14,590 nt of DNA, from assembly GCF_949292005.1 (NCBI RefSeq), contig NZ_CASEXV010000081.1, forward strand, positions 1 through 14,590, in the 5' to 3' direction. The translations under genes were made by a program, and so were the position numbers. Each line of letters starts with the position of its first letter. Positions within the stretch are counted from its first letter, which is position 1. Of this stretch, positions 6,369 to 13,758 are shown piece by piece. The notes beneath the pieces are model-generated. The model had not been told where the DNA came from. It did not search any database and saw nothing but the letters and a program-made list of their open reading frames with translations. The stretch is from an uncultured Bifidobacterium sp. (GTDB lineage: Bacteria; Actinomycetota; Actinomycetes; Actinomycetales; Bifidobacteriaceae).

Positions 6369-8831
6369 ATGACCGAAATCACCGCACCGAAGGCGCCCGT
6401 CACCTCCGACGAGTTCACCGGCGAGATTCGTGAGCAGTTGAAGTACACACAGGGCGTGACGCCGGAGCAGGCGACCGCAGCTGATGTGTATGTGGCTGCC
6501 GCGGCGGCCGTCCGTCGCCATCTCGTCGACGCCTGGATGAAGACCCAGAAGGATATGGTCTCAGGCGATACGAAGGCCGTCGGGTACCTCAGCGCAGAGT
6601 TCCTCATGGGCAAGCAGCTCTCCAACGCGCTGCTCAACGCGGGACTGACCGAGCAGTTCGACGAGGCCGTCAAGACTTTGGGCTTCGAGCCGCAGCAGAT
6701 CGTCGACGCCGAATACGAGCCGGGTCTAGGTAATGGCGGTCTGGGGCGTCTCGCGGCCTGCTACATCGATTCCCTGGCGTCGATCGGCGTTCCCGCTTTT
6801 GGATATGGAATCCAGTACCGCTACGGCATCTTCAAACAGAAGTTCGACGACAAGGGCCGTCAGGTCGAGACGCCCGATTACTGGCTCGCCAACGAGGAGT
6901 CGTGGGGCCACATCGACTACAACCGTGACCAGCGCGTCAGCTTCGGCGGCGAAGTCGTCGAGGAGGATGGCAAGCGCGTGTGGAAGCCCGCGTGGTCCGT
7001 CCGTGCGGTTCCGGTCGACTATATGGTTCCCGGATACACCTCGCAGCGTGTGAACACCCTGCGACTGTGGACCGCGAAGAGCTACGACGAGTTCGATCTC
7101 CTGGCCTTCAACAAGTCCGAGTATCTGGACGCCGTCAAGCCGCAGGTGGCTGCCGAGAACATCACGAAGATCCTCTACCCGGAGGACTCAACTCCCCAGG
7201 GCAAGGCTCTGCGTCTCGAGCAGCAGTACTTCTTCGTCGCCGCGTCCATCCATGACGCGATCCGCGTCTTCTACCCCGGAGAGACGAACCCCGATCTGAC
7301 GAACTTCGCCGACAAGATCGTCTTCCAGCTCAACGACACCCATCCCGTGATCGGCATTCCCGAGCTCATGCGCGTCCTCATGGACGAGCACGGGTACGAT
7401 TGGGGCACCGCGTGGGGAATCACGCAGAAGACCTTCAACTACACCTGCCACACGCTTCTTCCCGAGGCGCTTGAGGTGTGGCCAGCCAACCTCATCGGTG
7501 AGCTTCTTCCCCGTCATCTGGAGATCATCAAGAAGATCAACGACCAGTTCGTGGCCGAGCTCAAGGGTAAGAACGTCGCCGCCGACCAGATCGAGCGAAT
7601 GCGCATCTACACGGATGGCAAGCAGCCCTCCGTGCGCATGGCCTTCCTCGCGTCGTATGCCGGCTCCTACGTCAACGGCGTCGCCGAGCTGCACTCCGAG
7701 CTGCTCAAGGACGTCACGCTCAAGGACTTCTCCGACGTGTATCCGCAGAAGTTCGCCAACGTGACCAACGGCGTCACGCCTCGCCGCTTCGTGCGGCTGG
7801 CCAACCCGCGCATGTCCGCTCTCATCACCGAGGGACTGGGCACGGACCGTTGGATCTCCGACCTCAGCCTGCTCAAGGGACTCGTCCCGCTGGCCGACGA
7901 TGCCGAGTTCGTCCGCAAGTTCGCCGATGTCAAGCAGGCGAACAAGGATGCGTTCGCGGTGTTCGCGAAGAGCCATTACGGAATCGATCTTGATCCCAGC
8001 ACCATGTTCAACACGATGGTCAAGCGTCTGCACGAGTACAAGCGCCAGAGCCTCAAGATTCTCGCGCTTATCTCCACTTACGCCGACATCAAGAGCGGCA
8101 AGGTGAACGTGGACGACGTCCTTCCACGCACGGTTATGTTCGGCGCGAAGTCGGCCCCAGGCTATGCGATGGCGAAGCTCACGATCCGCCTGATCAACAA
8201 CGTGTCGCGTGTCGTGAACAATGACCCGGACGTTAAGGGCAAGCTTGCGGTCCACATGCTTCCCAACTACAACATCGAGATGGCCGAGAACCTGATTCCC
8301 GCCACCGACCTCGACGAGCAGATCTCACAGGCCGGCAAGGAGGCCTCCGGAACCGGCAACATGAAGTTCGCCCTCAACGGCGCGCTCACCGTGGGAACGC
8401 TTGATGGCGCGAACGTGGAGATCCGCCAGCTTGTTGGCGCGGAGAACTTCTTCCTCTTCGGCATGACGGTCGACGAGGTGGACAAGCTCTACGCCGAGGG
8501 CTACGACCACGGCGGCTCCCGCAAGTACTACGAGGCCGACCCCCGCCTGAAGCAGGCCGTGGACATGGTCGCGGATGGCACCTTCTCGGACGGCGACAAG
8601 GATGTCTACAAGGATCTGGTCAACGACTGGCTGACGCATGACTACTTCATGACGATGGCTGATTTCGGAGCCTACATGGACATCCAGTCCGAGATCGAGA
8701 ACACCTATCGCGAGCCTGCCAAGTGGGCCCGGATGGCCGTGCTCAACGTTGCGAACTCGGGATACTTCAGCTCCGACCGGTCGATTGAGGACTACCTTGA
8801 GCGCATCTGGCACACCAGCGCGCTCGCCTGA
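6369..8831 (+). CDS. glgP: Glycogen (maltodextrin/starch) phosphorylase
   Basis: Cytoplasmic enzyme of 820 residues that releases glucose 1-phosphate from the ends of glycogen or maltodextrins. It is the full length expected for glycosyltransferase family 35. N-terminal signatures are YLSAEFLMGKQLSNALLN (about 75-92) and EPGLGNGGLGRLAACYIDSL (about 117-136), followed by GYGIQYRYGIFKQ. The cofactor site EASGTGNMKFALNG contains Lys666, which would hold pyridoxal phosphate as a Schiff base, and TLDGANVEI follows. The ATG at 6369 is preferred because AAAGGGAG lies 7 bases before it; an ATG at 6327 in frame has no such site. The coding sequence is rich in preferred C/G-ending codons, suggesting strong expression. 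In bifidobacteria this enzyme would feed glucose 1-phosphate into the fructose-6-phosphate phosphoketolase pathway (inference). Confidence 0.97.
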   Translation: MTEITAPKAPVTSDEFTGEIREQLKYTQGVTPEQATAADVYVAAAAAVRRHLVDAWMKTQKDMVSGDTKAVGYLSAEFLMGKQLSNALLNAGLTEQFDEAVKTLGFEPQQIVDAEYEPGLGNGGLGRLAACYIDSLASIGVPAFGYGIQYRYGIFKQKFDDKGRQVETPDYWLANEESWGHIDYNRDQRVSFGGEVVEEDGKRVWKPAWSVRAVPVDYMVPGYTSQRVNTLRLWTAKSYDEFDLLAFNKSEYLDAVKPQVAAENITKILYPEDSTPQGKALRLEQQYFFVAASIHDAIRVFYPGETNPDLTNFADKIVFQLNDTHPVIGIPELMRVLMDEHGYDWGTAWGITQKTFNYTCHTLLPEALEVWPANLIGELLPRHLEIIKKINDQFVAELKGKNVAADQIERMRIYTDGKQPSVRMAFLASYAGSYVNGVAELHSELLKDVTLKDFSDVYPQKFANVTNGVTPRRFVRLANPRMSALITEGLGTDRWISDLSLLKGLVPLADDAEFVRKFADVKQANKDAFAVFAKSHYGIDLDPSTMFNTMVKRLHEYKRQSLKILALISTYADIKSGKVNVDDVLPRTVMFGAKSAPGYAMAKLTIRLINNVSRVVNNDPDVKGKLAVHMLPNYNIEMAENLIPATDLDEQISQAGKEASGTGNMKFALNGALTVGTLDGANVEIRQLVGAENFFLFGMTVDEVDKLYAEGYDHGGSRKYYEADPRLKQAVDMVADGTFSDGDKDVYKDLVNDWLTHDYFMTMADFGAYMDIQSEIENTYREPAKWARMAVLNVANSGYFSSDRSIEDYLERIWHTSALA

Positions 8832-8843
8832 TTGAGACCCCAC

Positions 8844-8885
8844 GGAGAAGGACCCCGCACCGATTGAGGTGCGGGGTCCTTCTCC
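8844..8885. terminator. Strong stem-loop terminator after glgP
   Basis: An 18-bp perfect stem (8844-8861 with 8868-8885) encloses the loop GATTGA, starting 12 bases after the glgP stop. The stem is GC-rich in its upper part (ACCCCGCACC). No T-run follows on the + strand, so it is an I-shaped terminator or an RNA 3'-end stabiliser. Confidence 0.85.
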
Positions 8886-8953
8886 ACTCGGAGCGCTGCA
8901 GGAGCATAGCCTAAACACGTAGTCTCAGGCACACCGGCTCCACAGTGCGTGCG

Positions 8954-9006
8954 GTCCGATGCATCATAAGACGGCCATACGCAAACGCGCCGTCATGGCA
9001 TCGGAC
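8954..9006. other. 53-base composite stem-loop of unknown role
   Basis: GTCCGATGC (8954-8962) pairs with GCATCGGAC (8998-9006). Inside it, GACGGC (8970-8975) pairs with GCCGTC (8989-8994), with a small internal loop and a 13-base apical loop. It lies in the 220-base gap between glgP and the small acidic-tail gene, 46 bases beyond that gene's stop. It could be a second terminator for that gene or a structured RNA. No known RNA family was recognised. Confidence 0.5.
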
Positions 9007-9010
9007 ATTC

Positions 9011-9040
9011 GGGACGCGCCGCGGACGGGGCGCGATTCCC
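9011..9040. terminator. Stem-loop just downstream of the small acidic-tail membrane gene
   Basis: GGGACGCGCC (9011-9020) pairs with GGCGCG (9029-9034) and, after a 2-base bulge, TCCC (9037-9040). On the - strand this begins 12 bases after the stop codon of the gene at 9052-9315, so it is the likely terminator of that gene. There is no T-run. Confidence 0.5.
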
Positions 9041-9051
9041 GTTGCCGTGAA

Positions 9052-9315
9052 TCAGTCCTTGTCGGCAGCGGGCGCGGCAGTCTGCGGATCAAGCGCCGGG
9101 GCGTCCTCGTCCTCTGCGTCCTCGTCGTCCGCGTCATCATCTTCATCCTTTGACAGACCGAGGTCGACGGGCGATGAGCTGTTCTCCCACGGCTCCTCCC
9201 AGGGGTCATACTCGGGGTTCCGCTGTTTGTACACGTAGAGTCCCACGAGACCTGCGAGCAGAGCGCCGAAGAGCAGCGCGAAGAACTTCCAACCGTTAGA
9301 AGACTTATTCTCCAT
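9052..9315 (-). CDS. Small single-span membrane protein with acidic tail, function unknown
   Basis: Protein of 87 residues that I cannot assign to a named family. A short polar N-terminus (MENKSSNGWK) leads into one membrane span at about 9-29 (FFALLFGALLAGLVGLYVYK). A conserved-looking Trp/Pro segment follows (RNPEYDPWEEPWENS, about 32-46). The last 35 residues are a low-complexity acidic run of Asp/Glu/Ala. With positive residues after the span, the tail is most likely cytoplasmic. The start at 9315 is strongly supported by AAAGGAG 5 bases upstream. It diverges from the rhomboid gene. Small membrane proteins of this shape are common in actinobacterial envelope-related regions, but that is only context. 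Confidence 0.8.
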   Translation of the reverse strand: MENKSSNGWKFFALLFGALLAGLVGLYVYKQRNPEYDPWEEPWENSSSPVDLGLSKDEDDDADDEDAEDEDAPALDPQTAAPAADKD

Positions 9316-9489
9316 GACGGCTCCTTTCATCATGAGCTTCGCTGGCCTGCCCATCCAAGCCAACTCCTCCCATCCTAATTGGGGGAATGTGATGATTGGG
9401 TGCATGTGTGGCAAACGACCACACTTTGCCCATGGCCACGCGGCTGTCCCCGTCTGACGAACCCCGGATGGGCGGATACAGTGGTCATC

Positions 9490-10191
9490 ATGCATATTCC
9501 CTCAGGACGTGATGTCGTCGGATCGTGGCGGTCGGGAGGTCCCGTCGTCGTATGGGCCATCATCACCATCTGTTCCGTCGTGTGGCTGCTGGAGACGGCG
9601 CTGCGCCTGTTCTCCCACGATGTATATTCCGCGCTGATGGTGCGTGGGATGTTCATCCCCGCCGTGATCAGATCATGCCCCTGGTCGTGGTTCACATCGA
9701 TGTTCCTCCATGCGCCGACGATTCTCCATGTGCTTTTCAACATGCTGACGTTGTGGGTGGTGGGCCCGTATCTGGAGAGGATGCTGGGACATCTGTCCTT
9801 TGCCGTCATGTATGTGGTGTCCGGGCTGGGCGGGGCGGTGGGCATATTTGTGTGGTCCAGAGTCACCGGGGAGTGGGCAACGGCCAGCTATGGGGCGTCG
9901 GGCGCCATTTTCGGTCTTTTCGGAGCGGTTTTGATCGCGCATCGGGCGATGGGCGAGGATGTGCGATCGATCGTCATATGGATCGCCATCAATCTCGCCG
10001 TTCCGTTGGTGGTGTCGGGTGTTGCCTGGCAGGCCCACGTGGGTGGTCTGGTGGCCGGAGGTGTTCTCACCTGGTTGATGATCGCAGGACCCTCGTCTCT
10101 TCGTTCCAAGACGATCAACGTCAGAATGGCGGTGTACGGAACGATTGTCATCCTTGCGCTGGTCGGAATCGGCGTGCTGTGTTTGATGTAA
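9490..10191 (+). CDS. Rhomboid family intramembrane serine protease
   Basis: Polytopic membrane protein of 233 residues that would cut membrane-spanning substrates within the bilayer. The catalytic serine is Ser137 in YGASGAIFG (the GxSG motif). His183 in WQAHVGGLVAGG completes the dyad. FLHAPTILHVLFNM (about 73-86) carries His80 and Asn84, the residues that form the oxyanion site in rhomboids. Six or more hydrophobic spans are visible. The start is uncertain: ATG at 9490 gives the expected short N-terminus, and a GTG at 9481 has GGCGGA 4 bases before it. The frame is open to 9379, but the extra residues look like non-coding sequence. The substrate is unknown. Confidence 0.92.
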   Translation: MHIPSGRDVVGSWRSGGPVVVWAIITICSVVWLLETALRLFSHDVYSALMVRGMFIPAVIRSCPWSWFTSMFLHAPTILHVLFNMLTLWVVGPYLERMLGHLSFAVMYVVSGLGGAVGIFVWSRVTGEWATASYGASGAIFGLFGAVLIAHRAMGEDVRSIVIWIAINLAVPLVVSGVAWQAHVGGLVAGGVLTWLMIAGPSSLRSKTINVRMAVYGTIVILALVGIGVLCLM

Positions 10192-10206
10192 ATGTCACGC
10201 GTGTAG

Positions 10207-10380
10207 TTTTCCACATCTGTGGATAGATCGGTGGATAACTTGTGCGAGAAGTGCGCATAAGTTGCGTGGATGGTATCTGCATGGAACCTTGAACAGTTAT
10301 TTTTGGCGGAATGTCAGGGAATTCGGGACCTTGCAGCCATGTGGACAATGTGCGTGAAAGTTATCCACACATGTTGACAA
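10207..10380. promoter_or_regulatory. Cluster of DnaA-box-like sequences
   Basis: Two perfect matches to the DnaA box TTWTNCACA occur on the + strand: TTTTCCACA (10207-10215) and TTATCCACA (10361-10369). Single-mismatch boxes on the - strand are TGTGGATAG (10218-10226), GGTGGATAA (10230-10238), TGCGCATAA (10252-10260) and TGTGGACAA (10340-10348). A two-mismatch copy, TGTTGACAA, is at 10372-10380. The first two face each other as an inverted pair (CCACATCTGTGG). The gap is richer in A/T than its surroundings. Together these suggest a DnaA-binding region: an origin part, a titration site or a DnaA-controlled promoter. No dnaA or dnaN gene is in the window. Confidence 0.6.
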
Positions 10381-10408
10381 TCTAAAATAGCCGAGCGCAA
10401 ATCGAAAG

Positions 10409-10448
10409 CATGAGGGGCCAGCCATATTTCTATGGCTGGCCCCTCATG
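10409..10448. terminator. 18-bp perfect stem-loop after crgA
   Basis: Bases 10409-10426 are perfectly complementary to 10431-10448, with a TTTC tetraloop. It lies 28 bases beyond the crgA stop on the - strand, and there TGCTTTCGATTT follows as a weak T-rich run. It can serve crgA and, from the other side, the rhomboid gene. Confidence 0.85.
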
Positions 10449-10476
10449 GGAAGCGGCTCGTGGCGCGGAATGGCGA

Positions 10477-11025
10477 TCAGTGCCACCACATGGTCATCAG
10501 GAATCCGACCATGATGATCGCGAACGCGATGGCAAGATTCCCTGCGCCAATCGTGGGGATCGGATAGGCCGAGGTCAGGTAGTACACGACCGCCCATACC
10601 AAACCGATGACCATCAGTGTGCAGAAAAGCGGAACGAACCACCCGGGGTTGGCGCGGGTCCCCTTGATTGACTCCTCCGCGCGCTTCGTGTTCTCGGACT
10701 GCCGCTGGACAACACGTCTCATCTGTGGCGTAAGAGCGTCTTTGTCGCTCACTTCGGCGTTGAGCAGGGCGTTGATCTTATCCATCGGGAGGTTAAGGTC
10801 GTCGTCTTCGTCCTGTCCCTCCCCATCCGTTCCCTCCGACTCCGAGGAAGCCGTCGAATCGTCGTCAAAGGAACCGGCAGTGGACTTCTCCGACGAATCC
10901 ACGGATGATTCTATGTCGCGGGCATCATCGTTATCGGCGGTTTGCTTGGCGGGAGTGGGGACAACACGGTCCTCCCCGTCATTCGTCCCGGCGGGTTCGG
11001 TTCCGGGAAGCTCTTCGTCAGCCAT
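10477..11025 (-). CDS. crgA: Cell division protein CrgA with long acidic N-terminus
   Basis: Membrane protein of 182 residues. The C-terminal 70 residues are CrgA: KGTRANPGWF at about 121-130, first span about 130-152 (PLFCTLMVIGLVWAVVYYL), the YPIP linker with GAGNLAIAF, and second span about 160-180 ending GFLMTMWWH. CrgA sits at the septum in actinobacteria and helps recruit or inhibit division proteins; in mycobacteria it contacts FtsZ, FtsQ and PBPs. Family members are usually under 100 residues, so the first 80 or so acidic, Ser/Asp-rich residues are an addition, followed by a charged helix at about 80-120. The start at 11025 has GGAG 9 bases upstream. The frame is open to 11124, but the added part looks non-coding. 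It is divergent from the DUF881 gene across 83 bases that must hold both promoters. Confidence 0.92.
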   Translation of the reverse strand: MADEELPGTEPAGTNDGEDRVVPTPAKQTADNDDARDIESSVDSSEKSTAGSFDDDSTASSESEGTDGEGQDEDDDLNLPMDKINALLNAEVSDKDALTPQMRRVVQRQSENTKRAEESIKGTRANPGWFVPLFCTLMVIGLVWAVVYYLTSAYPIPTIGAGNLAIAFAIIMVGFLMTMWWH

Positions 11026-11108
11026 GAGCTTTATCTCCATTCGATAGGCTAACAAGCCATAATAGTGGGTAGAGTTGGACGAGGCGAATGTGACGAGGGG
11101 GTGTCTCG

Positions 11109-11903
11109 ATGGGCACGAGTACAAAGGGCAGGCACGGGTCCCGTCGATCGTTGCCCGGGGCCATCGCCGTTTTCATCGTCCTCGCGTTGACTGGATACCT
11201 CTTGGTCACCAATTTCCGTGTTAATCGTACCGCTACCGTGACATCGGACACGGGCGAGATGATTGCTCAAAGAGTGCAGAAGGTAAGTGCCCTGCGCAAG
11301 GAGGTCGATGCGCTGAGCGTCGAGATCAACACGCTCAACACCTATACCTCAAGCGGGTCGTCGTCGTCCACATCCGAGGATGCCGGATCGGGAACGATGC
11401 TTCCCGCGGTCAAGGGACCGGGAATCACCGTCACACTCGACGACTCTCCATTATGGGAGACGATGGTTGGGGATTCGGGATCGAGCGCCACAATCAATGA
11501 CTATGTCGTCCATCAGCAGGACGTCGAGGCCGTCGTCAACGCGTTGTGGAAGGGTGGGGCTGAGGCCATGATGATCCAGGACCAGCGGGTCCTCTTCAAT
11601 TCGGCGGTCATCTGCAAGGGGAACGTCCTGATGCTCCAAGGAAAGCAGTATTCACCGCCATACACCATTTCGGCCATTGGCCCCGCCGACGACATGGTCA
11701 AGGCCCTCAACGCGTCCGAATCGGTGCAGATATACAAGCAGTATGTCGCGGCCTTTGGCCTGGGATGGAAGGTGACGAACTCGGATCAGCTGAAGTTCCC
11801 ACAGTCCTCGGTGCTTCTGCAGGCTCTCCAATACGCATCCGTTGAGACGTCGGACACATCGGGCACAACCGCCAAGAGCTCCAAGGAGGATTCGGGAGAA
11901 TGA
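11109..11903 (+). CDS. DUF881 family membrane-anchored protein
   Basis: Protein of 264 residues equivalent to the gene between crgA and trpG in many actinobacteria (Rv0012 in M. tuberculosis). A basic N-terminus (KGRHGSRR) precedes one membrane span at about 17-35. A heptad-like stretch follows (about 49-77, MIAQRVQKVSALRKEVDALS), then a Ser/Thr linker. The DUF881 domain fills about 100-235: KGPGITVTLDDS, VVHQQDVEAVVNALWKGGAE, MMIQDQRV and NVLMLQGKQYSPPYTISAIG. The protein faces outward. Its role is not established; the context suggests cell wall or division. The ATG at 11109 has GAGGGGG 8 bases upstream. Its stop overlaps the sortase start as ATGA. Confidence 0.9.
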   Translation: MGTSTKGRHGSRRSLPGAIAVFIVLALTGYLLVTNFRVNRTATVTSDTGEMIAQRVQKVSALRKEVDALSVEINTLNTYTSSGSSSSTSEDAGSGTMLPAVKGPGITVTLDDSPLWETMVGDSGSSATINDYVVHQQDVEAVVNALWKGGAEAMMIQDQRVLFNSAVICKGNVLMLQGKQYSPPYTISAIGPADDMVKALNASESVQIYKQYVAAFGLGWKVTNSDQLKFPQSSVLLQALQYASVETSDTSGTTAKSSKEDSGE

Positions 11904-13018
11904 CGCGCTACTCAGGCGATGTTGAAAGCAAGCCATCGTCACGACGACGTTCCTCCGCTGGTCCGGTATACACGATTCTGGGCGTGGTGGGCGAGGTCCT
12001 TATCACCTTGGCGGCGATATGCGCTTTGTATGTCGTTTGGCAGCTCTGGTGGACCGGAGTGGAATCCGACAGCGCTCAGGAGCAGGCTCGCCAGTCCGTT
12101 TCCTGGGAGCGGCCGGGATCATCGGGAGCGACGACCATCGCGAAGGCGCAGAAGGGCGACCCGCCGGAGCAGCCGACAAGCGCGTCGACAAACGAGTTGA
12201 TTGCGGAGGTCTACATTCCGCGGTTTGGTGATTCCTGGGTGAGGAACCTTGTGCAGGGCACTGATATGGCGCAGCTCAACCTTCACGGCTTCGGACATTA
12301 TGAGAGCAGCCAGATGCCTGGACAGATAGGCAATTTCGCAGTGGCCGCGCACCGCACGGGATACGGGCAATCCCTCGGTGAGATCGCCAAACTGCGCAAA
12401 GGCGATGCGATAATCATCCGGACCAAGGACTATTGGTACGTCTATCGGTACACATCACACGAGATAGTGCTTCCCACGGAGGTGCGCGTGGTCTCGTCAA
12501 ACCCGCAGAATCCGGGCCAGAAGGCGACAAAACGCATGATCACCATGACGACGTGCGAGCCCCGCTACACTTACGCCACGCATCGATGGATCGCATATGG
12601 AGAACTGTCGTACTGGGCGAAGGTGTCGGACGGTGTTCCCAAAGAGCTGGCCACCACGGATAGCTCGGGCAAGGTGAGTTTCGCCGCATCCGTGGATGAT
12701 GCATCCGATTCAGCAGCCTCGGTGGACCTGACCAGCATCATGGTCGTCCTGTTTGCCGTGTACCTCGTCCTCTCTGTGGCAGCTATCGCGGTCTGGCGGT
12801 GGCCGGCCATCAGCGTGTGGAAAAAGGCGCGGACAAAGACGTCCACGGGAATCTACGGCTGGCTGCTTCGGATCCAGCCGGGAGCGTTTCCAGTGCGGCT
12901 GATCCTGTTGCTTCTTCTGATCCTCATCGCCGTCGGCGGGATGTTCCAGTGGGCTTTTCCGTGGGCTGCGGCCAATATTCCTTACCTGCAACGAATGTCC
13001 AACTATGTGACGGTGTAG
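11900..13018 (+). CDS. Class E sortase with two extra C-terminal membrane spans
   Basis: Transpeptidase of 372 residues that would anchor surface proteins to the cell wall. An N-terminal span lies at about 24-48. The catalytic set is His151 in AAHRTGYG, Cys219 in TMTTCEPRY and Arg229 in YATHRW. EVYIPRFGDSW (103-113) is the usual start of the class E barrel. Class E enzymes generally prefer LAXTG-type signals and act as housekeeping sortases in high-GC Gram-positives, but the substrate here is inferred. After the catalytic domain come a Ser/Asp linker and two further spans (about 278-300 and 333-355) with a basic loop (KKARTKTS) between them, which is not part of the typical enzyme. ATGA overlap with DUF881 and GGAG before the start indicate translational coupling. 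Confidence 0.92.
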   Translation: MTRYSGDVESKPSSRRRSSAGPVYTILGVVGEVLITLAAICALYVVWQLWWTGVESDSAQEQARQSVSWERPGSSGATTIAKAQKGDPPEQPTSASTNELIAEVYIPRFGDSWVRNLVQGTDMAQLNLHGFGHYESSQMPGQIGNFAVAAHRTGYGQSLGEIAKLRKGDAIIIRTKDYWYVYRYTSHEIVLPTEVRVVSSNPQNPGQKATKRMITMTTCEPRYTYATHRWIAYGELSYWAKVSDGVPKELATTDSSGKVSFAASVDDASDSAASVDLTSIMVVLFAVYLVLSVAAIAVWRWPAISVWKKARTKTSTGIYGWLLRIQPGAFPVRLILLLLLILIAVGGMFQWAFPWAAANIPYLQRMSNYVTV

Positions 13019-13056
13019 ATTCGGATGGTGGACGTGTGACGCCGAGAGGAGCGACC

Positions 13057-13701
13057 GTGGCTGACTGTGCAAGAATCCTTGTCGTTGATAATTATGATTC
13101 ATTCGTGTACACCATTGTGGGCTATCTGCGCACGCTGGGTGCCCATGTGGACGTGGTTCGCAACGATGCCATGAATCCATCCGACCCCGGCGTCCTGGAC
13201 CAATACGACGGTGTTTTGATATCGCCGGGACCGGGGACGCCTGGCGAGGCTGGAGTCAGCGAGGACGTTATTCGTGTGTGTGCGGCCACGAGAACGCCGA
13301 TGTTCGGTGTGTGCTTGGGGATGCAGGCGCTCGCCGAGGTGTATGGAGCCACCGTGAGCCATGCGCCGACGATCATGCATGGGAAGACCAGTTTGATAGA
13401 CCATGATGATGACCAGATCTTCGAGGGGGTTCCCAACCCCATGACCGCGACGAGGTACCATTCGCTTGCCGTGGAGGAGAACTCGGTCCCCTCTGACCTG
13501 CGCGTGACCGCCAGGTCTCATGACGACCACACCGTTCAGGCGATCCGGCATGCGACGCTGCCCCTGTACGCCGTGCAGTTCCATCCCGAATCCGTGATGA
13601 CCGAGGGCGGGTACCGACTATTGGCCAACTGGCTGAGTCTGTGCGGGCAGTCTGATGCGGTCGATAAATCCGCTGGGCTGCATCCGAAAGTCGCTGCGTA
13701 A
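13057..13701 (+). CDS. Glutamine amidotransferase, anthranilate / aminodeoxychorismate synthase component II (TrpG/PabA type)
   Basis: Class I glutamine amidotransferase of 214 residues that would release ammonia from glutamine for chorismate amination, in tryptophan or folate synthesis. The start LVVDNYDSF, the oxyanion region ISPGPGTPGEAG (about 55-66), the nucleophile Cys86 in GVCLGMQALAE and the His176/Glu178 pair in VQFHPESVMTEGG are all present. The GTG at 13057 is chosen because AGGAG (13047-13051) is 5 bases before it and because the conserved ILVVDNYD begins 6 residues later. The frame is open further back (to 12799), but inside the sortase gene. In many actinobacteria the trpG-like gene next to pknB serves as amidotransferase for both pathways. 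The synthase partner (trpE or pabB) is not in the window. Confidence 0.93.
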   Translation: MADCARILVVDNYDSFVYTIVGYLRTLGAHVDVVRNDAMNPSDPGVLDQYDGVLISPGPGTPGEAGVSEDVIRVCAATRTPMFGVCLGMQALAEVYGATVSHAPTIMHGKTSLIDHDDDQIFEGVPNPMTATRYHSLAVEENSVPSDLRVTARSHDDHTVQAIRHATLPLYAVQFHPESVMTEGGYRLLANWLSLCGQSDAVDKSAGLHPKVAA

Positions 13702-13758
13702 CCCGCGGTCACACGGCGACTGCCGGGGTCTTCCGGGGTGCCGGCCCGGTTTCCGGTC

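Noticed and set aside
5026..6369. Open frame of 447 codons on the + strand across the second permease and SCP-like gene
   Set aside because: Arg/Gly/His-rich composition typical of an off-frame reading in GC-rich DNA. It overlaps two supported genes and has no family features.
7188..8255. Long open frame (355 codons) antisense to glgP
   Set aside because: It mirrors the codon bias of glgP, has no recognisable domain or ribosome site, and overlaps fully a well-supported enzyme.
8945..9238. Serine-rich frame opposite the acidic-tail membrane gene
   Set aside because: Serine runs are the antisense reading of Asp/Glu codons. The - strand gene has a clear ribosome site and membrane span.
9379..9489. 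Longer N-terminus for the rhomboid protease
   Set aside because: The added residues look like translated non-coding sequence and the ATG at 9379 has no suitable ribosome site. The start at 9490 or GTG 9481 fits the family better.
10192..10476. Calling the gap before crgA the chromosomal origin (oriC)
   Set aside because: No dnaA, dnaN or rpmH gene is nearby, and origin status cannot be shown from box-like words alone. It is kept as a DnaA-box cluster.
10607..11047. Serine-rich frame antisense to crgA
   Set aside because: Antisense of the acidic CrgA extension. No ribosome site or domain.
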